Source: JAVBLG01 sp031553655 (GTDB lineage Bacteria; Desulfobacterota; Desulfovibrionia; Desulfovibrionales; Desulfovibrionaceae). From it: a stretch of DNA of 64,000 nucleotides. The translations under genes were made by a program, and so were the position numbers. Where the stretch lies: NCBI GenBank assembly GCA_031553655.1, contig JAVBLG010000091.1:1-64000 (forward strand), read 5' to 3'. The notes beneath the pieces were generated by a model. The model made no database searches, was not told the DNA's origin, and saw nothing but the letters and a program-made list of their open reading frames with translations. Of this stretch, positions 33,917 through 41,333 are shown piece after piece. The first letter of the stretch is position 1. Each line of letters opens with the position of its first letter.

Positions 33917-34129
33917 TTATCGCCCGCGCCCGCGCCGGGGGGCTGTGTCTTGTGTATCAATTGAACGGGCGGCAAAGAAGGCTTCCAGGTCTTCAGGGGC
34001 ATACAAAACTCGGCTGCCGATTTTGGCATAGCGTGGTCCCTTATGTTTGCAGCGCCATACTTCCAGAGTGTTCGGGCGAATGCCAAGGTATGCTGCGGCT
34101 TCTTCGGTGTTGAGCTTCTGTTTGTTCAT
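33917..34129 (-). CDS. Excisionase/AlpA-like DNA-binding protein
   Basis: A 70-residue winged-helix protein. KLNTEEAAAYLGIRPNTLEVWR is the MerR-like helix-turn-helix, followed by GPRYAKIGSRVLYAPEDLEAFF, the wing; together they define the HTH_17/excisionase family. A GGAAGAG site precedes the ATG. Such proteins bend att DNA and turn integrase toward excision, or act as activators of int. It begins an operon with the putative rep gene and the mob genes. Confidence 0.85.
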   Translation of the reverse strand: MNKQKLNTEEAAAYLGIRPNTLEVWRCKHKGPRYAKIGSRVLYAPEDLEAFFAARSIDTQDTAPRRGRGR

Positions 34130-34357
34130 TTTGACTCTTCCTTTTTCTGTTACTGCCCGCGCTGGATGCGGCAAGGCCGAATTTGAAGCAAGCCTAAATG
34201 AACTACTAAAAATGAATATTACCCAGCCTGAGCCAGGATAAAAATAAAACCCCCTCAGTCAGTCAAACTGAAAGGGTTATTTGATATAAAATATGTAAAA
34301 TTAATCTGTTACAATGTTTATGGTTTATCTTGGCCTGAAAAAATTAAACTACTGGCC

Positions 34358-35395
34358 TCAATGGTTTTTCTTGGGACGCCCGCCTGAGCTAAGCTTTCCG
34401 GCGGTTTTAAATTCCTCTTTTACGGCTTTCAAGAAATTTTCGGATGGCTCCGCCTTTTCATTGCCGGTAACTTTTTTCATCTGTGCCCGAAGATCTTCGC
34501 GTTGTTCCCATTCGATATTGAACGCGGCTTCAATCTCTGGGGTGGTATATTGTTTGCCATCCGGAGCTTCACGAATCAATCGGTCTATGACAGAGGTGTA
34601 TGCCACCCACAGGAGTCGCTCGATACGCAAACGATTAACTCTGCTTTCATCCTGAGCATTTTGTATGCGTACTTTTCCGTGCAACTCGTCATATTTTTTT
34701 ATGAGTTCATCATTTTTTATGGATAAGCTCTTAATAGTTGCACTTAAGTTTGCAAGTTCTTCATTTTTAGAGGCAATGAGAACGGAATTTAGTTTTTCTT
34801 CATTTTCGATAATTTTATTAACAAATTGATCGTAGTCTGCGGCATCCAAGCAGAGGGTTTTTCTACCTATATTACGTTCAAACACATTTGGGTTATAAAG
34901 GACATGGTGCGCAAATGGATATAATTTTACTCGTATTTTTTCTTGCTCATTTTTGAGCAATGGTGATGAGGCAATGAATACAGGCAATTTATACTTACGA
35001 ATATATTCAATTTCTTCATTTGGTTCGATTATGTTCAGCCTGCGCATGGCTGCTCTAAATTCTATAGCCCTTGGAAGTACAACCGGCCATGACCAATTTA
35101 AACTTGACGCCCAGCGCATCAATATCCAGCATACTCCTCCACAGACTGCAACTAACAGGATTATATAAATAATGATGGTTTCATTCAAAGATACAATCAG
35201 ATTGTTCAATTCTTGAAAAATTTCATTGCTAATAATGCCTTGTTTTCGGGCTTTTGTGAGGATGTCTATAAAATGTTGTTGTTCCAATCTGTCAAGAGTC
35301 AACATTCCTGCTATTGCACAGGCCATATACACAATAAAAGTTGCAACCTTTTGCAGAATTCCGCGCTGAAAAATATTAAGTTTTATAAACGACAT
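34358..35395 (-). CDS. Two-TM membrane protein with coiled coil (IME A cargo)
   Basis: A 345-residue protein not matching a family I know. Two membrane segments (about 15-37 and 72-95) sit at the N-terminus. Residues about 195-250 form a coiled coil (LNSVLIASKNEELANLSATIK, quoted in part). The C-terminus is charged and ends GGRPKKNH. The gene is A+T rich compared with the flanking chromosome. A CTTTCAGTTTGACTGACTGAGGGGGTTTTATTTTT-like hairpin just beyond its stop (34238-34290) may end transcription. It looks like a membrane-anchored cytoplasmic effector or scaffold. Confidence 0.6.
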   Translation of the reverse strand: MSFIKLNIFQRGILQKVATFIVYMACAIAGMLTLDRLEQQHFIDILTKARKQGIISNEIFQELNNLIVSLNETIIIYIILLVAVCGGVCWILMRWASSLNWSWPVVLPRAIEFRAAMRRLNIIEPNEEIEYIRKYKLPVFIASSPLLKNEQEKIRVKLYPFAHHVLYNPNVFERNIGRKTLCLDAADYDQFVNKIIENEEKLNSVLIASKNEELANLSATIKSLSIKNDELIKKYDELHGKVRIQNAQDESRVNRLRIERLLWVAYTSVIDRLIREAPDGKQYTTPEIEAAFNIEWEQREDLRAQMKKVTGNEKAEPSENFLKAVKEEFKTAGKLSSGGRPKKNH

Positions 35396-35453
35396 TGTGG
35401 TTTTCCGGGCTGAATTTTAAGCTGGTCGAATTCGACAGGATTAGGCGGATATG

Positions 35454-36551
35454 TTACTGTTTTTCCTCAAGCCGCTCCTCAATTTCTTCAACAGTGGGAA
35501 GGCTTGATTGCAATTCTTTCGGCAGTGCGCGGGTAAGCTGATATTCCGATACGCCTATGGGAGCATCAATCCTGCGTAACGTGTATTCAGCGACAACGCG
35601 GTCTTGTGTCAGGCAGAGAATCAGGCCGATGGTGAGGTTGTCTCCTTCCGAGCGCAACAAATCGTCAACAGCAGTGCAATAAAAATTAACCTTCCCGGCA
35701 TGTTCAGGTTTGAACTCGCCATTTTTTAGTTCCACAACCACATAGCAGCGCAATTTTGTGTGATAAAACAACAAGTCCACATAAAAATCGCTTTTTCCGA
35801 CCGCCAAATGGTACTGCCTTCCCAGGAAGGCAAAACCGGCGCCAAGCTCCAACAGAAATTTTTCTACGTGGGCGACAAGACCGGCTTCCAGCTCCAGTTC
35901 GTGAAATGGTTGCTCCAGAGTGAGAAAATCAAATTTGTAGGGGTCTTTCAGCGTCTCTTGCGCCAGGGCGGATTGTGGAGCGGGCAAACGCAGGGAGAAA
36001 TTTGTCACCGCTCTGCCTTGGCGGGAATGGAGATCCGTCTTGATTTGCGCCGCAAGCCAATCCTTGCTCCAGCCATGCTCAAGGGTTTGCTTCATATACC
36101 AAAGGCGAACCGCGCGGTCTTTGATTCCCAAAAGCACAACATTATGCGCCCACGGCAAACGGAGAACAATTTCACATATTTTGTGTGCTTCAGGCTCGGA
36201 TGACAATTTCGCCACTGGCGGTGGCGAAATTGTTTCACCCGTTGTCGCGGCCTCTATTTTCGCCACCGCCGGTGGCGAAAATTCCAACTCTTTGTATTCA
36301 CGGTAAAAAGCGAGCATTCTGTCAATATTTCGAGCGGAAAATCCTTTGATTTCCGACAAATCATTGCGAATATCCTTAGCCAGCCTCGGAATTATCCCTG
36401 CTCCCCAGCCTTCCTCCCCTTGTCGCTCCTCGACCATGCGCCCAACGTCCCAATATAGGGCCAACAGTTCAACGTTGACGGCCATGGATGCCCGTAGTTG
36501 CCCCTGGTGGATGCGCTCTATGATTTCTTTCAATAGTGCCGGATAATTCAT
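35454..36551 (-). CDS. DUF1016/YhcG-family PD-(D/E)XK nuclease
   Basis: A 365-residue protein with the two usual YhcG domains. The N-terminal helical DUF1016_N (about 1-90, WDVGRMVEERQGEEGWGAGII) is followed by a linker. The nuclease domain (about 190-345) has FLGRQYHLAVGKSDFYVDLLFYH and CYVVVELKNGEFKPEHAGK, giving Asp, Glu and Lys of the PD-(D/E)XK site. The linker (about 90-115) is encoded by two palindromes, so it reads SPPAVAKI and SPPPVAKL. YhcG proteins occur on mobile elements and beside restriction systems, but their role is unsettled. It lies 91 bp downstream of the integrase gene on the same strand. Confidence 0.85.
   Translation of the reverse strand: MNYPALLKEIIERIHQGQLRASMAVNVELLALYWDVGRMVEERQGEEGWGAGIIPRLAKDIRNDLSEIKGFSARNIDRMLAFYREYKELEFSPPAVAKIEAATTGETISPPPVAKLSSEPEAHKICEIVLRLPWAHNVVLLGIKDRAVRLWYMKQTLEHGWSKDWLAAQIKTDLHSRQGRAVTNFSLRLPAPQSALAQETLKDPYKFDFLTLEQPFHELELEAGLVAHVEKFLLELGAGFAFLGRQYHLAVGKSDFYVDLLFYHTKLRCYVVVELKNGEFKPEHAGKVNFYCTAVDDLLRSEGDNLTIGLILCLTQDRVVAEYTLRRIDAPIGVSEYQLTRALPKELQSSLPTVEEIEERLEEKQ
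36204..36283. repeat. Twin TTTCGCCAC-N-GTGGCGAAA palindromes within the DUF1016 gene
   Basis: CAATTTCGCCACTGGCGGTGG and CGAAATTG form one palindrome. About 30 bp away TTTTCGCCACCG/CCGGTGGCGAAAA forms a second with the same core. Both fall in the interdomain linker of the protein. Confidence 0.7.
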
Positions 36552-36642
36552 GGTACGCCTTTATTCTGTTTGCGTATATTTTATTGATATGGTTTTGCCA
36601 GAGGCGGAAACTGTCTGTCGGCAAGTGCCAAACGGATAATTT

Positions 36643-37869
36643 TTAGCCGTGTCGAGCTGACGCGTGTTTTCTGAGCTTGACTTGGCTTGCTTCCTTTTGT
36701 GGCTGCTCGTCGGGCAACTCCTCCTGTTCCCTGACCTGGGAAAACAGCGCCCCGGCCACGCCGGAAGCCTTGCGCAAGGCGTCATCATGCAAGTGCGCAT
36801 ATCTTTGCGTCATCTGCGGGCTGGAGTGAGTGAGCAGCTTTTGCAGTTCATACATGGAAACTTGGCCAGAGCTGGCCAGCCAGGAGGCGAAGGAATGGCG
36901 CAAGCCATGTAATGGGCGGAAACCGTCAGGCAACCCGGCCTTGACCCGCACACGCTTCAATAGCGCGGTTATGTTGCCGCGCGGTTTGTCGTCGTAGCGT
37001 CCGGGGAAAACATAAGGGCTGTTGGTACGTTCCAGGCCATTCAAAATGGCGCGGGCCTGCTCGTTCATGGGAATGGTTTCAGTTTTTTGCTTCTTGGCCA
37101 CATCTCCGCGCAGGGTGATAAAGCCACGCGCAAAGTCCAGGTCGGCCCATTGCAGGTAGAGCAGGGCGCTACGGCGCATGCCGGTGAACAGGGCCAGTCG
37201 CACCAAGGAAGCAATATTCTGGTCTTCTTCCTCGTCCAGGGCTATCAGCAACTTTTTGGCCTGTTCCGGGGTGAGGTTTTCCGTGACCTTGTTGTCCACT
37301 GTGGGCATTGTCACATGGAGCTTGCCGGGTAAAGACTCAACATATCCCTTTCGCACGGCAAAATTTAACAGGCGCTTCAAAAGAGTGAGCACATGCTTGA
37401 CGGTTTGCGGCGACTTGCCGTTTTTCTCCAGGCGGGAGCGTAGTTTGTCAATGTCATTGACGGAGAGTTCGGGAATGGATTTTGTGCCGAGGTTCGGGCC
37501 AATGTGCAGGTTATAACGGATGCGGTCGTCGCCTATGCTGCGGTTTCCGTTTTTATCTTCTTCAAACAAGCTCCAGAGGCGATTTAAAGAGTAGCGGGAC
37601 TCTTCCTTCGCCTTGGCCTTACGGACGACTTCACGTTTTTCCTCGTTGGAAAGCTCCTTGCCTTCCATGCGCACGGCCCGGATGCTGGCGGCCTTGGCCG
37701 CGCTCATATTGTCGCGATATTGAAACCCGGCCTTTTCTTCAATGAGCTTGCCCCCGCGCCGGTAGCGGATGTAATAAACCTTCTCCATGCCATACCCGGT
37801 CTGCCTGGGCACTTCCACATAAAATACCCCAGCATACCCCACAACCGCGTTTCTTTGCCTGCTTGCCAT
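36643..37869 (-). CDS. int: Tyrosine integrase of IME A
   Basis: A 408-residue tyrosine recombinase, apparently intact. An N-terminal arm-binding region (1-75) precedes the core-binding SAM-like domain (about 95-185, LHIGPNLGTKSIPELSVND). The catalytic domain has ALFTGMRRSALLYLQW (Arg of box I), LHGLRHSFASWLASSG (His-Leu-Arg-His of box II) and LLTHSSPQMTQRYAHLHDD with the nucleophilic Tyr. An AGGAG site lies upstream of the ATG. It reads away from att2, which begins 167 bp upstream of its start, with two TGCCCCAC arm sites in between. Confidence 0.93.
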   Translation of the reverse strand: MASRQRNAVVGYAGVFYVEVPRQTGYGMEKVYYIRYRRGGKLIEEKAGFQYRDNMSAAKAASIRAVRMEGKELSNEEKREVVRKAKAKEESRYSLNRLWSLFEEDKNGNRSIGDDRIRYNLHIGPNLGTKSIPELSVNDIDKLRSRLEKNGKSPQTVKHVLTLLKRLLNFAVRKGYVESLPGKLHVTMPTVDNKVTENLTPEQAKKLLIALDEEEDQNIASLVRLALFTGMRRSALLYLQWADLDFARGFITLRGDVAKKQKTETIPMNEQARAILNGLERTNSPYVFPGRYDDKPRGNITALLKRVRVKAGLPDGFRPLHGLRHSFASWLASSGQVSMYELQKLLTHSSPQMTQRYAHLHDDALRKASGVAGALFSQVREQEELPDEQPQKEASQVKLRKHASARHG

Positions 37870-37901
37870 GCTTGATACTCCTGGACTTTACGGCTTTTGT
37901 C

Positions 37902-37921
37902 TGCCCCACACTATGCCCCAC
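37902..37921. promoter_or_regulatory. Arm-type integrase sites, right end of IME A
   Basis: TGCCCCAC at 37902-37909 and 37914-37921, the same orientation and 12-bp pitch as at the left end. The pair lies between the int start and att2. Confidence 0.6.
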
Positions 37922-38035
37922 ATCCGGCATAAAGTCCAATCGAAGTCAGCGGCTTTTTGGCAAGATAAACTTGCGTTAATTGCTTGAAATATATTATTTA
38001 GTAAAAATGGGGCAAATATGGTAAAAGGTATATTT

Positions 38036-38084
38036 ACGGCCTTTCACGCCGTCGACGGGGGTTCAAATCCCCCTGAGGACGCCA
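38036..38084 (+). other. att2: junction between IME A and IME B
   Basis: All 49 bases are identical to the 3' end of tRNA-Glu. It lacks the 5' half of the tRNA, so it is an attachment site and not a gene. Confidence 0.93.
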
Positions 38085-38095
38085 CAAAGAAATCA

Positions 38096-38129
38096 GGCGG
38101 TTACAATGAAAATTGTAACCGCCTTTTTT
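38096..38129 (+). terminator. Terminator behind att2 (carried by IME B)
   Basis: GGCGGTTACAAT pairs with ATTGTAACCGCC around GAAA, followed by TTTTTT. Its sequence differs from the terminators behind att1 and att3 but its position is the same. Confidence 0.88.
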
Positions 38130-38136
38130 GATCTCG

Positions 38137-38155
38137 TGCTAACCCATTGCTAAAC
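38137..38155. promoter_or_regulatory. Arm-type integrase sites, left end of IME B
   Basis: TGCTAACC (38137-38144) and TGCTAAAC (38148-38155). The matching pair TGCTAACC/TGCTAACC lies at 48502-48521, at the other end of the element; both share a downstream CAGTYGCGYAA. Confidence 0.55.
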
Positions 38156-38269
38156 AGTCGCGTAAGTGGGTGATTTTGGGATTAAAACTCACCGGTTCAC
38201 TGCCTCCATTATCATACTGAATGGCAAGGTTCGCCAGTTTTTTGTTGCTGCCGTGTGCCCAACCGATTT

Positions 38270-38680
38270 TTATGCCTCCCGCAACCCTTTAAAGTGCGCA
38301 ACCAGGTGATTCACAAACAACTGGACGCGATACGGCAGCCTCCCGGTAACGCGGACCAGGTTGATGTCCACTCCCGGCACCGACCATTCGGGCAGAAGGC
38401 GCACAAGTTGGCCCGACTGTTCGTATTTTCTGGCGATACCCACATCCAGCGCGGAAATTCCCTGTCCTGCCAGCAGCAGTTCCTCGGCCAGAGCCATCCC
38501 GCTGACGACGTGAACGGGATGCACGGGTACGGTTTGTTTCGCATCTGCGCTATGCAATTCAAGCATATTGTCCTTGAAAACCGTCATCTGGATATTCGGC
38601 ATTTTGGTGAGATCGGACGGCTTGGCCGGGACCGGATACCGGGCAAGAAGATCGGGAGAGGCGTATATCCCCTGGCTGCT
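38270..38680 (-). pseudogene. LysR-family regulator, C-terminal fragment
   Basis: About 135 residues of a LysR substrate-binding domain remain: GIYASPDLLARYPVPAKP, then SGMALAEELLLAGQGISAL, and VNHLVAHFKG at the end. The helix-turn-helix half and part of the effector domain are missing. At about 38,670-38,690 the frame runs straight into antisense sequence of the neighbouring MFS gene, so one deletion removed the 5' ends of both genes. It was presumably the divergent regulator of the exporter pair. Confidence 0.72.
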
Positions 38681-40013
38681 GACCGTCTTCGGATTCCGGC
38701 GCATCCTGATCCCTGCGGTTGCCGGTTTTGTTCTGGTCAGTCTGCTCATTCCCTGCATCACCAGTTATGCCCCTCTTGTGGCCGCCCATGCGCTGCTGGG
38801 GTTGATCCTCGGCTGTTTCGTGACGGCCACGATCCTCATAACCCTCAAGTGTCTTCCCGCTCCCTGGTGGATAATCGCCTTCGCGTTTTTTACCTTCCGG
38901 GTTTCCCTGGCGACGAACACGGGCGTCTCGCTTGCCGCGCTGTATACGGATTTCCTTGGTTGGCAGTGGATATACTGGCAGGGAGCCGTCATCATGCTGG
39001 CGTATCTGGCCCTGCTCCACTTCGGCTTGCCGGATGAAAAAGTGCGCAAGGACATGCTGGAGGATATGGACCTGACGGGCATGGGCTTTTTCTGCCTCGG
39101 CGTCACGCTGTTGTTCGTCGGTATGGACCAGGGCGAACGGCTGGGCTGGTTTGACTCGGGCTTTGTCAGCGTCTGTCTTTTCGGCGGCGGGGTTCTGCTG
39201 ACAGCTTTCTTTTGGAACGAAACCGTGGTGCCCAAGCCTTGGGCGCCGCCCACCCTGTTCTCTACCCGGAACATTTTCATCGCCGTGTTCATGACCTGCT
39301 TCTATATTTTCGAGCTTACGGCGAACTCCATGCTCATCACCCAGTTCCTTGGGACCATCCAGGGGCTGAAGCCATTACAAAGCGGCGACGCGCTGCTGCT
39401 GATAGCGCTCTTGCAAATACCGGCCACCCTGCTGTGCATATACTGCGTGCGTCGCACGGACCCGCGCCTGACCTGCGCGTTCGGTTTCGCCGTCATGGCT
39501 TTGGCCTGTCATCAGGGAACCCTGGTCACGGCGGACTGGGCTGCGGCGGACTTCATTCCCATGGCCATGCTGTTCGCCATCGGCCATCCCTTCATCTTCC
39601 TGTCCATACTCGCCATGTGCATCGCGAGTTTTTCCATGGAGACGGCCCCGAAACTGCTGGCGTATGTCCAGTTTGCCCGAATTTCAGCCCCGACGATCAA
39701 CGGGGCCATTCTCGCGATGTTCCTGCGGCAGCGCCGGGACTCCCATTCTATGTACCTGAGCCAGCACCTGACCGGCAATGACAAGACCGTCAGCGGTTTT
39801 TTCGATGCCGGGGGCAGCTTGGGCAACCTGAAGGCCATGGTTGCCTCGAAAGCGTCCGTGTTGTCTTTTCAGGATGCCTTTGCCCTGTGCTTCTGGGTGG
39901 CGATTGTCGCCCTGGCGCTGCTGGCGCTGATGGCCCCGCTCAAACCGACGCCCCTGTCTTCGGCGTCCACGGATCCGAAACCCCAGGGAAGCTCTTCCCC
40001 CGCAACGACATAA
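38670..40013 (+). pseudogene. DHA2 MFS exporter, N-terminally truncated
   Basis: About 448 residues of an EmrB/QacA-type drug exporter. The sense sequence begins within the loop after TM2 (IPWLLTVFGFRRILIPA) and then continues normally through about 12 membrane segments to a Ser/Pro-rich tail. TM1 and TM2, about 65 residues, are gone and no credible start codon with a ribosome-binding site remains, since the open frame upstream is antisense to the LysR fragment. It is followed 10 bp later by an intact emrA-like gene. The full frame without stops suggests the deletion is recent. Confidence 0.72.
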
Positions 40014-40023
40014 GGATAACGCC

Positions 40024-41157
40024 ATGCCTAGCACCGGAACACCCCAGGCCGAGAAAGAACACAAGGAAACCACGCCCTCGTTCAGGGAGAGCGCGGTCCG
40101 GCTCCTGCCCGGCATTTACCGGCGTTCCCCCTGGATTATCCTGGTCCTGCTGACCGGCATTCTAGTTTTCGTTCTGCTGCGCTGGGACGAATATGAAAGC
40201 GGCAAGCGCGTTCAGGAAACCAACAACGCCTATATCCATTTCGATACGGTCATTATGGAGGCCAAGGTGGGCGGGTATGTCCGTGAAGTGGCGTTCACGG
40301 ATTTTCAGGAGGTCAACGCGGGCGACACCTTGGTAACGCTGGTTGACGATGATTACCACATGGCCGTGTTGCAGGCCGAGGCCAAAAAGGAACACGCGGC
40401 GGCCACGCTGGACAATTTGGATTTGGAAATTGAACTGCAAGAAGCTTATGTGGAGCAGGCAAAGGCGGTTGTCACCAGCGCAGCGGCCAGGCTCGACCTG
40501 ACGACACGGGAAGACAAGAGGCTTTCCCGTCTTGTCAGGCAGAGAGCCGTGGCAATCAAGGAAGCGGAAACCGCCGAAGCAAACCTGAAGACCGCCACGG
40601 CGGCCCATCAGGAAAGCACCGCGCTTATGCGGGTGCAGGAACGCAAGCTCGCGCTGCTTCAGGCGGACAGGGTGTTGCGCAAAGCCGATCTCAAGGCGGC
40701 GGAAGCCTCTCTGGAAACCGCCCGGATCGACCTGGGGCACACCCGGATTACCGCGCCCTCCAAAAGCAGAACCGGCTCTTGCAAAATCCGGGTAGGCGAA
40801 CTGGTGAAGGCCGGTACACAGGTCGTCACGCTGGTCCCTGACGCCGTTCCCCACGTTATCGCCAACTACAAGGAAACCCAACTAACCAGCATTCGGGAAG
40901 GCCAACCCGTTGCAATCCGGGTGGATACCTTCCCCGGCGAGGAGTTGACGGGCCGGGTGGCCAGTATTTCTCCGGCCACCGGAGCCACGTTTTCGCTCCT
41001 GCCCACCGACAACACCTCCGGCAACTTCACTAAGGTGGTGCAACGCATTCCGGTGCGTATTGAATTCGACTCCGGCCAGGCTCGCGTAAAAGATATCCGG
41101 GCCGGAATGTCCGTGGTGACACGAATCGACACAGAGAATGGACATGGATCGCGCTGA
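40024..41157 (+). CDS. EmrA/HlyD-family membrane fusion protein
   Basis: A 377-residue periplasmic adaptor. One membrane helix (about 38-58), the biotinyl-lipoyl-like NAYIHFDTVIMEAKVGGYV, a long coiled-coil hairpin (about 110-225) and the beta-barrel part (VANYKETQLTSIREGQPVAIR, quoted as NYKETQLTSI) follow in EmrA order. It links an inner-membrane MFS pump to an outer-membrane channel. Its partner gene just upstream is truncated, so the exporter is probably dead, though this subunit is intact. IME B appears to have carried or captured a multidrug-type efflux locus. Confidence 0.85.
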   Translation: MPSTGTPQAEKEHKETTPSFRESAVRLLPGIYRRSPWIILVLLTGILVFVLLRWDEYESGKRVQETNNAYIHFDTVIMEAKVGGYVREVAFTDFQEVNAGDTLVTLVDDDYHMAVLQAEAKKEHAAATLDNLDLEIELQEAYVEQAKAVVTSAAARLDLTTREDKRLSRLVRQRAVAIKEAETAEANLKTATAAHQESTALMRVQERKLALLQADRVLRKADLKAAEASLETARIDLGHTRITAPSKSRTGSCKIRVGELVKAGTQVVTLVPDAVPHVIANYKETQLTSIREGQPVAIRVDTFPGEELTGRVASISPATGATFSLLPTDNTSGNFTKVVQRIPVRIEFDSGQARVKDIRAGMSVVTRIDTENGHGSR

Positions 41158-41211
41158 GCATCCTTCACTCCGGTTCGTAAGCCGGTTTCTGCGCCGCCAT
41201 GCGCTGGGGGG

Positions 41212-41319
41212 GCGACTGCCAAGGTGGCGCTGGCCGATCTTTCCAGTGAGAAAACCATTGCCGAACTTTGCAGTGAGTTTGGCGCGCATCAAATGCTCAT
41301 ACACAAAAAGGTGAAGTAA
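41212..41319 (+). pseudogene. IS3-family OrfA fragment
   Basis: The frame reads AKVALADLSSEKTIAELCSEF then GAHQMLIHKKVK and stop. KVALxxLxxEKTIAELxxEFGVH is typical of IS3 OrfA just before the QxxxW motif, here cut short and altered. Only about 35 residues remain. It marks an old insertion or deletion point at the edge of the efflux remnant. Confidence 0.55.
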
Positions 41320-41333
41320 CTCAAAAAGTTTTT

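Noticed and set aside
33649..34086. 145-codon frame overlapping the excisionase and putative rep genes
   Set aside because: It runs through the CATGC repeats in another frame and through the excisionase gene, without a ribosome-binding site or recognisable domain.
38036..38084. Second tRNA-Glu gene
   Set aside because: Only the anticodon-to-CCA half is present; the 5' half is missing, so it is an att site. The same holds for 48620-48668.
38568..38670. N-terminal start of the MFS protein at 38568
   Set aside because: The first 35 codons are antisense to the LysR remnant and do not resemble a transporter N-terminus.
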